From positions 1-64,000 of the forward strand of contig NZ_BDCD01000040.1 of NCBI RefSeq assembly GCF_001613325.1: 64,000 nucleotides of DNA, in the 5' to 3' direction. Under the pieces are notes generated by a model, which saw nothing but the letters and a program-made list of their open reading frames with translations, had not been told where the DNA came from and searched no databases. Position 1 is the stretch's first letter; each line of letters begins with the position of its first letter. A program made the translations under genes and the position numbers. Source of the stretch: Nocardia yamanashiensis NBRC 100130 (lineage in GTDB: Bacteria > Actinomycetota > Actinomycetes > Mycobacteriales > Mycobacteriaceae). This document shows, piece by piece, positions 1 to 7,661 of the stretch.

Positions 1-926
1 CCGCTGCTGCCGCCGCGCCCGCCACCGGCCGGGGGTCGCAGGCCGACGCACCACCCGCGGATCTCGTCGGTTCGCGGATCGCGCGAGCGGCGAAACAGTA
101 CGCCTTGACTGCGGAGGGTGCGCACGAACTCGGCTTCGTTGCGCGATGCGGCGAGCGAGGCGCGCACAATGCGTTCGATGGTGTCGCGGTCGGGTTCGAT
201 GGTGGCGGTGCGCATGGCTTGTTTGGCCTCCCCTCGGGCGATGCCCGCGGCGCGGGCAGCGGCGTAGATCTGGGCGCGGTGGTAGCCGCGTGTGGTGCGG
301 CCGTCGAGACGGCCGAGTACCACGCGCAGGCCGTGGCGTTCCTCGAGCTGTCGGCAGGCGTCCTGGGCGCGGGCGAAGTCTCGATAGGTGTTGACGCGGG
401 TTCCGTCTTCGCGGACGGCGCTCGCGGCAATGTGGATGTGGTCGTTGCCGCGTACAGACAGACCATGTCGTACGGCGGCCCAACGTGCATCGGCGCGGCC
501 TGTCTGGTCGCCGGAGAACTCCATGATCTGCATGAATTCGTTGGCGATGGCGGCCCACTTCTCATCGGGGAGTTGGCCTTCGTCGGCGTGCAGGCTCAAC
601 GAGCAGTGCCACACGTTGCCGTCGCGCTTGGGCTGGAGTGGGTTGACCACGGGGCGGCCATCGGCGTCGATGATGGTCCGGCCCTGCGCGTCCCGCAGGT
701 AGTTCGGCACGGTGACCACCGTGCCGAAGGCGCGACGCGGCGCGTCGATCTCGCGGGCGACGACGCGCGCTTGAGCGATGGTGAGTTCGCCATCGAATCC
801 GAGCCCCATCACCGAATCGTGTCCCGCGACAAGGTGCGGATTGTGGTGCTGGTTCTCGTCTCCGGGTCCGGCGAGGTAGGCCAGCAGCCCACCCATCTCG
901 GCACCGCGCGTGATTTTAGGAATCAC
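1..926 (-). CDS. MobP-like conjugative relaxase, N-terminal 308 residues (C-terminus outside window)
   Basis: Would nick oriT and lead the transferred strand into the recipient. Reading the reverse strand from a GTG at 926 gives an open frame to the window edge. Tyr17 in the segment LLAYLAGPG is a candidate for the nucleophile region. Residues 104-135 (WHCSLSLHADEG and on) and the histidine cluster at 154, 163 and 165 (RHGLSVRGNDHIHIAAS) match the three-histidine metal motif of relaxase/mobilisation nuclease domains. The GTG overlaps the TGA of the upstream mobC-like gene by four bases, which fixes the start by translational coupling. Family placement is by motif recognition. The helicase or primase part, if any, lies beyond the edge. 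Confidence 0.87.
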   Translation of the reverse strand, partial: MIPKITRGAEMGGLLAYLAGPGDENQHHNPHLVAGHDSVMGLGFDGELTIAQARVVAREIDAPRRAFGTVVTVPNYLRDAQGRTIIDADGRPVVNPLQPKRDGNVWHCSLSLHADEGQLPDEKWAAIANEFMQIMEFSGDQTGRADARWAAVRHGLSVRGNDHIHIAASAVREDGTRVNTYRDFARAQDACRQLEERHGLRVVLGRLDGRTTRGYHRAQIYAAARAAGIARGEAKQAMRTATIEPDRDTIERIVRASLAASRNEAEFVRTLRSQGVLFRRSRDPRTDEIRGWCVGLRPPAGGGRGGSS

Positions 927-1390
927 CAGGACACCACCTTTTCAATGGCGGTACCGGCGCGGTCGGCGTACCTCTCGACGGCGGCGAGAACGGCGGCCAG
1001 TTCTGCGCCCTGGTCGCCGAGTTCGCGGGTCGCGTTGGTGACGCGAGCGATCTGATTGAGGTTGTTGCCGATCTTGCGCAGCGCTCCTTGCACCCGGAAC
1101 AGTTCGTGGATGAGTTCGCGGAACTCATCCGGTGCCACCGGGAGCTCATCGGCGAGCGCGGCCTCACGCAGCAAGCGCGCTGTGCTCACGCGAGCGAGGT
1201 CGGCGAGCTCCTGGAGGTCAGCGTCCTCGGCGGGACTAACTTTGACTTTGATGGCCTTCGTGCGTGGGCCGTCTCCAGAGTTGGCGGTGCGCCGGCGCCT
1301 CTCGGCGCGGGTGGCATTGCGACTTGCTGAGTTGCGAGACAGCATCCGGACCGCCCGCGGTTCGGGCTGAGGCGTGACGTCTTCGGACAT
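923..1390 (-). CDS. mobC: MobC-like plasmid mobilisation relaxosome protein
   Basis: 155 residues. Accessory proteins of this type bind DNA beside the nick site and help load the relaxase. Residues about 48-75 (VKVSPAEDADLQELADLARV) look like a ribbon-helix-helix, and residues about 85-150 form the helical MobC core, including LRKIGNNLNQIARVTNA, the commonest signature of the family. The ATG at 1390 follows a good GGGGAGG site. The gene is coupled (GTGA overlap) to the relaxase and sits directly beside the hairpin cluster proposed as oriT, as expected for this function. Confidence 0.88.
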   Translation of the reverse strand: MSEDVTPQPEPRAVRMLSRNSASRNATRAERRRRTANSGDGPRTKAIKVKVSPAEDADLQELADLARVSTARLLREAALADELPVAPDEFRELIHELFRVQGALRKIGNNLNQIARVTNATRELGDQGAELAAVLAAVERYADRAGTAIEKVVSW

Positions 1391-1470
1391 CTCGACACCT
1401 CCCCTTCTCCGTGCGGCCTTGCCGCGCGATTCCGGCCGTGAGCTGACTCCAGTTCAGCACGGCCGCGCCG

Positions 1471-1531
1471 CAGGCGCAATCGCCTGCCTCACTTAGGGCC
1501 TCTAAGTGCATAACTTGCTCCCGCGAGGAGC
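1471..1531. other. oriT: Candidate origin of transfer (oriT)
   Basis: Three short perfect inverted repeats are packed into 61 bases between mobC and the divergent small gene: CAGGCG/CGCCTG (1471-1476, 1481-1486), CACTTAG/CTAAGTG (1490-1496, 1502-1508) and GCTCC/GGAGC (1517-1521, 1527-1531). The bases CATAACTTGCTCC after the second repeat are the best place to look for nic. Relaxases of this class recognise a repeat arm plus adjacent single-stranded bases. Position and structure support the call; the nick itself cannot be read from sequence. Confidence 0.6.
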
Positions 1532-1648
1532 TTTAGCGACGAGCGGTGCGGCGGTTGGTACTGCTGGTTTGATGTGGCGCGCGCCGGCCTTCTTCGGCGC
1601 GGCGCAGCACGCGCAAATGGGCGGCGCGCGGCGTCGCACCGGCCTACG

Positions 1649-2023
1649 ATGACGGACATGTCTGATCTCGATGAGCTGGAGACTGCGATCCGTCAACAGG
1701 CGGAGCAGAAGATTGCAGTGGGGCGGGCGCTGGCTGGCTCGCGCGACAAACTGTTGTCCGCAACGAATGACTACCGCCGGGATTTCGCGGAAGCGCTGAA
1801 GCACTTCACCGAAGCGGAGCTGAAAACGGTCGGGTTACTCATTGACGGGATCCGACCGGCTCCCAAGCAACCGGCGCGAGGGAAGGCCGCAGCGAAGGGC
1901 AGCAAGGCGGCGAAGACTGCTACGCCCGCTAAGGGCGAGGCCGTACAGGCGGACAAGTCCGCGGGAAACACCGAGAGTCTTGCGGCGGCACCGGTCGACG
2001 GGACAGAGTCAGCGACGGCCTGA
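1649..2023 (+). CDS. Small helical protein beside oriT, function unknown
   Basis: 124 residues from the ATG at 1649; a second ATG at 1658 is also possible. Residues 5-70 (DELETAIRQQAEQKIAVGRA and on) are predicted helical, and the C-terminal 50 residues are a basic Ala/Lys/Pro tail (GKAAAKGSKAAKTATPAKG) suited to DNA contact. It is the only plus-strand gene in this corner, transcribed away from oriT and ending at a strong bidirectional terminator. A relaxosome accessory or nucleoid-like role is a guess from place and composition. No family recognised. Confidence 0.65.
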   Translation: MTDMSDLDELETAIRQQAEQKIAVGRALAGSRDKLLSATNDYRRDFAEALKHFTEAELKTVGLLIDGIRPAPKQPARGKAAAKGSKAAKTATPAKGEAVQADKSAGNTESLAAAPVDGTESATA

Positions 2024-2035
2024 AACGCAAAAGAA

Positions 2036-2069
2036 GGGGGGCCCGGCCGCTGCTGCGGCCGGGCCCCCC
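2036..2069. terminator. Bidirectional intrinsic terminator
   Basis: A perfect 15-bp stem (2036-2050 with 2055-2069) with loop TGCT is flanked by an A-rich run on the left and T residues on the right. It separates the convergent genes ending at 2023 (plus) and 2090 (minus). Confidence 0.9.
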
Positions 2070-2089
2070 TTTCGGTGTAGGGCGGGTGA

Positions 2090-2701
2090 CTAGGTATGCG
2101 GGTGTTCGCGTAGATGGGCGAGGCGTTGGCGCATTTCTCGCCATAGCCTTACGGCGTCGCCGGTCATCTGCTCGAGGTCGCTGATCGGTGCGTATGCGTC
2201 CGACATTTGTTCCATGCGCGCGCCGTGCTCGGCGAACGATCGGCGGTAGCTGTCTTCGACGACTTGCGCGGCGTCGGCCCATGCGGTGAGCGGCAGTCGC
2301 GTGGTGTAGACGTTGGCCAGATACATGAGGACGGATTGCGGCGAGGGGCGCGGTGTGACGGCGAGATGCCCGCGGGCGCGCGCCGCGACGGCTTGCGGTG
2401 TGGGGTCGGCTCCACCGACTGCGAGCTGTCGAATCAGGCCGATCGCGGTCCGGGGTAAGTGGCCTTGTAGATCGTCGTCCTGGACGTAGGCGAGTACGGC
2501 GGCGGCCTGTGTGGCGTCCAAGTTCAGCAGAGCGGCCACCAAGTTGTTCTCCGGATCGAAGACAGCTGCCGCCTCGGCCTCGAGGTGCTCGACGATCGCG
2601 TCGTATACATCGCGTTCGGGTGTGGGCGCGAGCTGACTACTGTTCCCCGCCGGGATGACTTCGGGGTGCGGATGGTCGTCGGGCTCGATCGGCTCGCGCA
2701 T
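2090..2701 (-). CDS. DnaB-N-like domain protein, copy 1
   Basis: 203 residues from the ATG at 2701, with GGAGGGAG upstream. Residues about 45-110 (DPENNLVAALLNLDATQAAA, then PRTAIGLIRQL) resemble the N-terminal partner-binding domain of replicative helicase DnaB, but no RecA-type ATPase follows. The C-terminal half (VVEDSYRRSFAEHGARMEQM) is nearly identical in pattern to the gene at 3066-3692, so the two are tandem paralogues. A role in steering host DnaB or DnaG during replication of incoming DNA is inference. It ends at the terminator at 2036. Confidence 0.8.
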   Translation of the reverse strand: MREPIEPDDHPHPEVIPAGNSSQLAPTPERDVYDAIVEHLEAEAAAVFDPENNLVAALLNLDATQAAAVLAYVQDDDLQGHLPRTAIGLIRQLAVGGADPTPQAVAARARGHLAVTPRPSPQSVLMYLANVYTTRLPLTAWADAAQVVEDSYRRSFAEHGARMEQMSDAYAPISDLEQMTGDAVRLWREMRQRLAHLREHPHT

Positions 2702-3007
2702 GCGAGGTCGTCTCCCTCCCTGCCGCCGGTGTGTGTCGCGGCGCAACGTGCCCCGTCCGTGCTCGGGTCGGCCCGGGTGTGTCCAGGGTATCCGGGCCGC
2801 CGGTGCCGCTGACCATGAATCGGGTCGCGTGCGCTTCGCGGGTCCGTTCGGTCGGTGTGTGCGTCGTGAGGGGCTGCCGCGCCAACTTCGTTGGCTTGCC
2901 ACGGAGAGAAAGTGGGCGCGCTGGGAAGTGGTGTGCCGGTTGGTGGCGCGGCGGGTGAGTCGGGTGTGCTGCCGGTGGTGTTCGGTGACCGGCCCGCCGG
3001 AGAAAGA

Positions 3008-3037
3008 CAGCATGGAGCGCAGCGGAATTCCGTTGCC
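3008..3037. repeat. 30-bp palindrome-containing repeat, copy 1
   Basis: The same 30 bases with two mismatches occur at 10596-10625. The core GCAGCGGAATTCCGTTGC is an imperfect palindrome around GAATTC. It lies in the 364-base gap between the two DnaB-N-like paralogues (2702-3065). The rest of that gap is GC-rich and shows no gene. Confidence 0.7.
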
Positions 3038-3065
3038 GGGCGACCGTGCGGCCGCCGGCGGTCTG

Positions 3066-3692
3066 CTACGCGGTGCGAGCGCTGGCGCGGGCGTTGGCTT
3101 GGCTGACTCGGGCGCGCATGGCTCGCCATTGGCGAACGGCGGTGCCGGTGAGTTTCTCGAGATCTTCGATGGGTGCGAACTGGTCGGCCATTTGTTCCAT
3201 GCGCGCGCCGAACTCGGCGAAGGATCGGCGGTAGCTGTCTTCGATGACACGGGCGGCGGCGGCCCATGGGTCGGATTTGATGCGGGAGGTGTAGACCTGG
3301 GCGAGGTAGAGAACGATGGTGCGGTGTGAGGGCTGGGGGGTGATGCCGAGCGGGCCGCGTGCGTGTGCGGCGACTGCGGCGGGTGAGGGCTGGCGGCCGC
3401 GGTGGGTGAGTTCGGCTATGGCGGTGAGGATGACGCGCGGCATGTGGGCGGCGAGATCGTCGCGGGTGACGAGTGTCAGGATGTCGGCGGCTTCGGCGGT
3501 GGTGGCGTTCAAGAGTGCTTCGATGAGTGCGTTTTCCGGGTCGATCTCCGTGAGCATCTGGGTACCGGGATGCTCGGCGATGGCGGCGACGACGTCGGCG
3601 AGCGGGTCGGGGTCGGGGACCGGGCGCAGGTCGCGGGCGGGCTGCGCGGGTGCGGCGGGATGGTGGTGGCGGGCGTGGGGCTGGGTGGACAT
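3066..3692 (-). CDS. DnaB-N-like domain protein, copy 2
   Basis: 208 residues. Residues 1-30 are His/Pro-rich and probably disordered. Residues about 45-115 (DPENALIEALLNATTAEAAD, then PRVILTAIAELTHRGRQPSP) have the helical pattern of the DnaB N-terminal domain. Residues 130-190 (RVIEDSYRRSFAEFGARMEQ) match the paralogue at 2090-2701. It has its own promoter with the shared CGTAAGAAA element about 35 bases upstream. The ATG at 3692 is preceded by GGGGAGGAA. No helicase motor is present, so a catalytic function is unlikely. Confidence 0.82.
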   Translation of the reverse strand: MSTQPHARHHHPAAPAQPARDLRPVPDPDPLADVVAAIAEHPGTQMLTEIDPENALIEALLNATTAEAADILTLVTRDDLAAHMPRVILTAIAELTHRGRQPSPAAVAAHARGPLGITPQPSHRTIVLYLAQVYTSRIKSDPWAAAARVIEDSYRRSFAEFGARMEQMADQFAPIEDLEKLTGTAVRQWRAMRARVSQANARASARTA

Positions 3693-3723
3693 CGGGTGTT
3701 CCTCCCCGCCCCACCTTCCGCAA

Positions 3724-3747
3724 CTTATATCTAACGTTTCTTACGTT
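3724..3747 (-). promoter_or_regulatory. Promoter with shared CGTAAGAAA element (site 1)
   Basis: Read leftwards the sequence is AACGTAAGAAACGTTAG followed by TATAAG as probable -10, 32 bases before the ATG at 3692. The hexamer CGTAAG and its near copy CGTTAG are ten bases apart, as for a dimeric operator. Five related sites occur in the window. Confidence 0.65.
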
Positions 3748-3789
3748 ATGAACGTGGCGGAGGTGGGGCGTTCGGCGGTGGACGGGCGG

Positions 3790-5136
3790 CTAGATGAGGG
3801 TGAGTTGCTCGGTGTCGGCGGCGATGGCGTCGTAACGCCGGGCCTTGGCCGTGTGTTCGGCGTGCTCGGCCTCGAGTTGCGCGATGCGATCGGCGAGGTT
3901 GGCGGCAGCGCGGTTCTGCTCGGCGCGCCGGTAGGGCGCTTCGACGGCGGCGGCCGCGCGGTGCAGGGCGTGCAGATCGTCGCGGGTCATGTAGTGGCGC
4001 AGGATGGCCCGGACGATGGCGGCGGCGCGCTCCTTGGTGCGCGGTGGTGCGTCTTCGTCATGGGTCGGCCCGAGCGAGCGGCGGCAGTGCAGGCGGGTTC
4101 CGTCGATATCGTCGATGCGGTCGACGGTGAAACCGGCGGAGCCTCCGACAAGATCGATGCCGTTGATCACCGGCCGGTCTCGGCGGTGGTAGCGGTCGAA
4201 CGAGTGGGGCCGGTTCCCCTCGCCGTACTCCACGCTGAAGCGCTGTACGGTGTCGCTCTCGGTCGGGTTCTGCGACACGATAGTGAATGTGCCGCTGGCC
4301 CGGGGGCCGGTGACGGTGTAGAAGGTGCGACCGGTGGTGTAGTCGGTGCGGATGGTGGCGTGTGCGTCGGCGTACTTGCCCAACTCGAGGAGGATCCGCG
4401 AAGGGTCCGCCGGCGCGGTCGGGGCTTGGCGCGCGGGGGTGGCGGCTCGCGGTGCGGGCTGCTGGCGGGGGCGTTCGGCCGGGGGCAGGGTGAGCACGAC
4501 GGCGAGGGCCTGGGCGAGCTGCTCGGCCTGCCCGCCGGGGCCGGTGGTGATGGTGCGGGCCTCGTGGTCGATCTCGGCCCCGGCTCCGGGGGTGACCTGA
4601 TAGCCGTAGCGCTCGAGCTGCTCGACCAGGGACGCGGCGAGGGCGGCGGCCGGATCGGCGACCGGTTCGACGGTGACCGGCTCGCCGTCGAAATTTTCGA
4701 TGCCGTCGGTTTGGGAGATGTCGAAAACCGGCGCCATGCGAAACCGGGTCTTGGTCTGGGTCTCGCCCTCGGCGGCGCTGTCGGTGGGCGCGGGCTCCGC
4801 GTTGTTGTCGTTCTTGACTTCCTCGGTGCCGCGAGGGGCGACGATGCGCAACGCGCGCTCACCCTTGCGGATGGAGCGGCCGCGCATCTGCCACCCGCGG
4901 AAGTTCTCGACGTCGGTTACGTCCATGCCGCGCTCCTGGCCCTGCTTCTCGAGCATGGCGCAGTTGCGCAGCGAGTAGCGCAGCATCTTCGGGGCGGTGC
5001 AGCGGCTGAGTTTGGAGATGAGCGCCGCGACTGCGGCGGGGTCGGACAGCAGTGCGTCTGCCTGGTCGCGAATCGCGGCATCGGCGGCGTCGCGCTCTGC
5101 TCGTTCGGCTTCGCTGTAGGTGCGGCGCTTTCCCAT
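3790..5136 (-). CDS. ArdC-type antirestriction protein
   Basis: 448 residues. ArdC-family proteins bind single-stranded DNA entering by conjugation and protect it from host restriction. Residues 35-100 (LSRCTAPKMLRYSLRNCAML, then FRGWQMRGRSIRKGERALRI) are the ArdC N-terminal DNA-binding domain. The zincin protease domain that follows in full-length ArdC is not apparent: the middle (about 165-215) has no HExxH, and the C-terminus (300-448) is of unknown fold ending in a coiled coil. Either the protease is lost or this is a distinct architecture. It has its own CGTAAGAAA promoter and lies in the presumed leading region, where antirestriction genes normally sit. Confidence 0.82.
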   Translation of the reverse strand: MGKRRTYSEAERAERDAADAAIRDQADALLSDPAAVAALISKLSRCTAPKMLRYSLRNCAMLEKQGQERGMDVTDVENFRGWQMRGRSIRKGERALRIVAPRGTEEVKNDNNAEPAPTDSAAEGETQTKTRFRMAPVFDISQTDGIENFDGEPVTVEPVADPAAALAASLVEQLERYGYQVTPGAGAEIDHEARTITTGPGGQAEQLAQALAVVLTLPPAERPRQQPAPRAATPARQAPTAPADPSRILLELGKYADAHATIRTDYTTGRTFYTVTGPRASGTFTIVSQNPTESDTVQRFSVEYGEGNRPHSFDRYHRRDRPVINGIDLVGGSAGFTVDRIDDIDGTRLHCRRSLGPTHDEDAPPRTKERAAAIVRAILRHYMTRDDLHALHRAAAAVEAPYRRAEQNRAAANLADRIAQLEAEHAEHTAKARRYDAIAADTEQLTLI

Positions 5137-5168
5137 GGTTCCTGGCTCCTCAATCCTCGTTAGCGGTA

Positions 5169-5195
5169 ATTAAATTCTCTCATTTCTTACGTTTC
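5169..5195 (-). promoter_or_regulatory. Promoter with shared CGTAAGAAA element (site 2)
   Basis: Leftward reading gives GAAACGTAAGAAATG, then TTTAAT as a probable -10, 33 bases before the ATG of the ArdC-type gene. It overlaps the stop of the upstream gene by two bases, so the ArdC-type gene may be expressed both from read-through and from here. Confidence 0.62.
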
Positions 5196-5661
5196 ATTGC
5201 GGCGGAATCGGCCCGATGACCGGGCGACGCCGTACGCGGCTCGCGGCCCATCTCCGCGCGCGGTCTACCCAGTTATCGGCCTGCGGGCGCGCCGGGCGGC
5301 GCTGGACGGACAGCATGTGCCATGCCTGGTTGTAGGCGGCTGCGAGGTTGGCGTGCCGGTCGCTGTAGCTGAGGGCTTCGCCGGAGCACTCGGGATTGTC
5401 GAATATGCCGACAGTCCATTCGGTGATCTCGTCGCGGCTGCGGGCAAGGTCGTTGTCTGCGCTGGTGACGAGCAGGTAGAGGGTGCCGGTCGGGTCCATG
5501 AGCGGGCCCGCTTCGACCTTGATGGCCATGCATCCGCCTCCGGTGCCGACGATGCGGACGGTATCGACTCCGGCGAGCTGGGCGAGTAGTTCGGCCTCGT
5601 GCTGGTGGACGGCGAGCAAGTGGCGGGCCTGGTGGTCGGGGCCGGGGGTCTCGGTGGTCAT
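5194..5661 (-). CDS. Leading-region protein of unknown function
   Basis: 155 residues from the ATG at 5661. Residues 1-30 are helical (HQARHLLAVHQHEAELLAQL), followed by a predicted beta-rich segment (VRIVGTGGGCMAIKVEAG, then LYLLVTSADNDLARSRDE). The tail 120-155 is strongly basic (RARRWAASRVRRRPVIG). Codon use and GC-rich third positions match neighbours. It belongs to the minus-strand operon starting at 8064. No family recognised. Confidence 0.75.
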   Translation of the reverse strand: MTTETPGPDHQARHLLAVHQHEAELLAQLAGVDTVRIVGTGGGCMAIKVEAGPLMDPTGTLYLLVTSADNDLARSRDEITEWTVGIFDNPECSGEALSYSDRHANLAAAYNQAWHMLSVQRRPARPQADNWVDRARRWAASRVRRRPVIGPIPPQ

Positions 5662-5716
5662 GGTGTCGGTTCTCCTTCGGTCGTACTGGGGGCTTCGGTG
5701 GTGATGTCGTCGTGTG

Positions 5717-5956
5717 TCACTGCGGCCGTTCGGGGGAGTCGCGCACGATGGCGCGCACGGATTCGACGGTTTTGCACCGCAATCCGAAGTAGGCGCGAAC
5801 CCTGCTGGCCTGGATGTCTGGCGACAGCCTCGTGAAGGCGTCTTGCAGGGAGGCACTGAATACGGTGATCTCGGCGAGGATGACGGCGCGGTAACCGTCG
5901 CCGGTGGCGGTGATCTCGAGGTGTGTCGGGTGGTCGGCTTCGGTGGTGGTGGCCAT
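5717..5956 (-). CDS. Small leading-region protein of unknown function
   Basis: 79 residues from an ATG with GGAGCG eight bases upstream; an upstream in-frame ATG at 6001 lies inside a hairpin and is less likely. Pattern: a beta strand pair (THLEITATGDGYRAVILAEI) then helices (LQDAFTRLSPDIQASRVRAY). Size and layout resemble other small conserved plasmid proteins, but I recognise no family. Confidence 0.7.
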   Translation of the reverse strand: MATTTEADHPTHLEITATGDGYRAVILAEITVFSASLQDAFTRLSPDIQASRVRAYFGLRCKTVESVRAIVRDSPERPQ

Positions 5957-5989
5957 GGTGGGCGCTCCTTGTGTCGGTTGGCGTTCACG

Positions 5990-6020
5990 CGGGCCGGGCA
6001 TCTAACGAATGCCCGGCCCG
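5990..6020 (-). terminator. Intercistronic hairpin with CTAACGA loop
   Basis: A perfect 12-bp stem (5990-6001 with 6009-6020) around a seven-base loop CTAACGA, between two genes of the same operon. There is no T-run in the direction of transcription, so it may set mRNA decay or partial termination. The same loop sequence caps the hairpin at 13325-13365. Confidence 0.65.
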
Positions 6021-6039
6021 TGTGGCTGCCGGGTGGGTG

Positions 6040-6558
6040 TTAGGACAGAACGGGTTTGATGCGCATGGCGTCGATGTAGCGGGCCTCGGTGTAGAACTCC
6101 GCGGCTTCCTCGCTGAGGTCGCGCACGTGGTCGCCGGTTCCGCCGGTGTCGAGCACCTTTTGCGCGGCCTCGATGGTGTTGGCGGCGGACTCGAGGCAGA
6201 ACGCCACGCGCCGATCGAGGTAGGCGTGGAACTCGGCGGGGGTCTTGGAATTGGTGCCGGTGCCGATCGCTTCGCGGATGGCGGTTTCGATGCGGGCGGG
6301 GGTGCTGTAGCGCGGGGTGCGGGTGAGGTGCAGGCGCTCGATGGTGCCGGGCTCGCCCTCGGCGGTCCATTCGCCTTGGGGGGTGTAGCCGTGCTCGATA
6401 AGAGCCTGCTCCGCGGTGGTTCCGCTGTAGTCGATGCGCTCGACGAGCTCGTGTACTTCGTGCCCGGCGGCGGTGGTCTCGACGGTCTGCACGTGGATGA
6501 TGGGGCCGGTGTGCTTGGGATGGCCTTCGGGGGCACGGCGGGCGATGAGTTCGGGCAT
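6040..6558 (-). CDS. Leading-region protein of unknown function
   Basis: 172 residues. The N-terminus (MPELIARRAPEGHPKHTGPI) is followed by a mixed alpha/beta part. Residues 110-160 are helical (FHAYLDRRVAFCLESAANTI and on). Negative charge is high (many Glu), as is common in DNA-mimic or antirestriction proteins, though this alone proves nothing. It lies 28 bases after a tiny overlapping frame at 6587-6652, with the hairpin at 5990 after it. Confidence 0.75.
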   Translation of the reverse strand: MPELIARRAPEGHPKHTGPIIHVQTVETTAAGHEVHELVERIDYSGTTAEQALIEHGYTPQGEWTAEGEPGTIERLHLTRTPRYSTPARIETAIREAIGTGTNSKTPAEFHAYLDRRVAFCLESAANTIEAAQKVLDTGGTGDHVRDLSEEAAEFYTEARYIDAMRIKPVLS

Positions 6559-6586
6559 GGCGGTGTGTTTCCTTCCTGGGGTGGGT

Positions 6587-6652
6587 TCACCGGTTGCGGG
6601 GCCGGCGGCGGTTCTTGCGGGCGATGCGATGGGGCCGCAAGTGGGCGTTCAT
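6587..6652 (-). CDS. Putative 21-residue arginine-rich micropeptide
   Basis: An ATG at 6652 overlaps the TGA of the upstream gene as ATGA, and the frame runs 21 codons: MNAHLRPHRIARKNRRRPRN plus Arg. About half the residues are basic. The exact coupling overlap is the same arrangement used by other genes of this plasmid. It may be a real micropeptide or only a coupling device that carries ribosomes toward the next gene at 6558. Confidence 0.4.
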   Translation of the reverse strand: MNAHLRPHRIARKNRRRPRNR

Positions 6653-7296
6653 CGGCTCGGCTGGTCGTCGGGGTCGGGCTGGTGGGGTTCGCGGGGGCTG
6701 GTGAGGGCCTGGGCGAGGCGGGCGGCGTCGGCGTCGCTGATCTGGACCCATGCGCACAGTCCGGTTCCGTCGCCGTAGGTGATGGCGAGAACGTATCCGC
6801 CGGTGCGGATTTCGCGGGCGGCGGTGACAGTGTCGCCGTCGCGGAGTCTGTCGGTGACGCGGACCAGGGTGCGCAGCGGCGGCGCGCCCGCGTTGGTGAT
6901 CTGGATGTCTTCGGGTGTGGGGGTGGCGAGGGGGATACCGGCGGCGGTCGCGAGGGCGGCGGCGAGGTCGGCGGCGTCGGCGTCGGTGAACTGCGCGTAG
7001 TCGTGTGTGTCGTCCTCGAGGCGGGAAAAGGTGAGCTGGATGAGGCTGTCGGGTTCGCGGGTCGCTACGACGCCGTCGCCGTCGTGATCGAGGAATCGGG
7101 CCAGCACTGCGCCGGGGGTGTGGCTCGCGTCGATGAGCGCGGTGGCGAGCTGGGCGGCGTCGGCGTGGTCGATGCGGGCGTATTGCCGGGTGCTGGCGCG
7201 CTTGATCGTGAGGGTGAGCAGGTCGGCGGATTCGCGCGCGAGGTGTACCCGGATGCCGTGAACGTCGTTGATGCGGAACAGGATTGGTGCGGTCAT
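6649..7296 (-). CDS. Protein with three internal repeats, function unknown
   Basis: 215 residues. The phrase pattern 'H/DADAAQLATALI', 'TDADAADLAAALATA', 'SDADAARLAQALTSP' recurs near residues 44, 103 and 187. Each copy closes a beta-rich unit of about 65-75 residues (for example DLLTLTIKRASTRQYARI), so the protein is a tandem repeat of one small domain. The last 15 residues are Pro/Asp-rich. It sits between the SSB-like gene and a micropeptide frame. No family recognised. Confidence 0.78.
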   Translation of the reverse strand: MTAPILFRINDVHGIRVHLARESADLLTLTIKRASTRQYARIDHADAAQLATALIDASHTPGAVLARFLDHDGDGVVATREPDSLIQLTFSRLEDDTHDYAQFTDADAADLAAALATAAGIPLATPTPEDIQITNAGAPPLRTLVRVTDRLRDGDTVTAAREIRTGGYVLAITYGDGTGLCAWVQISDADAARLAQALTSPREPHQPDPDDQPSR

Positions 7297-7319
7297 GGGT
7301 GGGTTCCTTCGTGGTTGGC

Positions 7320-7661
7320 TCAGCGGAAGGCGGCGTAACGGGGTGAGCGACCGATGTCGATTCCGCGGGCTTTCATGACGGGATTGGTTTCGCCGTTGGC
7401 GGTGGTGAGGCTGGCGCGCACGGCCTCGGCTTCGATGAGCACGGTGTGGCCGACCGCGAAGCTCTGGTGGACACGGTCGGCCATGCCGTTGCGAAATGAC
7501 ACGTCATAGACCGTTTTGCCCGCGTCGATGTATCCGCCGTTGCCGTCGCTGCGCTGGTGGTTGTCGATGACGGTCACGTAAAGGGTTTTCGTGCCTCCGT
7601 CGTCATATTCGCGAATGTCGGAAATTCGGGCGATATTGCCTTTGATAAGGGCGCTGCTCAT
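7320..7661 (-). CDS. Single-stranded DNA-binding (SSB-like, OB-fold) protein
   Basis: 113 residues. The pattern of an SSB core is visible: N-terminal strand ALIKGNIARISDIREY, middle KTVYDVSFRNGMADRVHQSF, then VGHTVLIEAEAVRASLTTAN, where chromosomal SSBs have 'W..A...a..l.KGd.v.v.G'. There is no acidic C-terminal tail for partner recruitment. Leading regions of conjugative plasmids commonly encode an SSB that coats the incoming strand, and the neighbouring ArdC-type gene supports that reading. The start is the ATG at 7661 with GGAAAGG upstream. Confidence 0.72.
   Translation of the reverse strand: MSSALIKGNIARISDIREYDDGGTKTLYVTVIDNHQRSDGNGGYIDAGKTVYDVSFRNGMADRVHQSFAVGHTVLIEAEAVRASLTTANGETNPVMKARGIDIGRSPRYAAFR

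Noticed and set aside
105..1055. 316-codon plus-strand frame across the relaxase
   Set aside because: Runs antisense to the clear relaxase and MobC frames; its Gly/Val-rich product has no motif and mirrors the other strand's codon bias.
3316..5163. 615-codon plus-strand frame
   Set aside because: Antisense shadow of the ArdC-type gene and its neighbour; glycine/valine-rich, no ribosome site.
5923..7338. 471-codon plus-strand frame
   Set aside because: Shadow of three minus-strand genes with better starts, spacing and composition.
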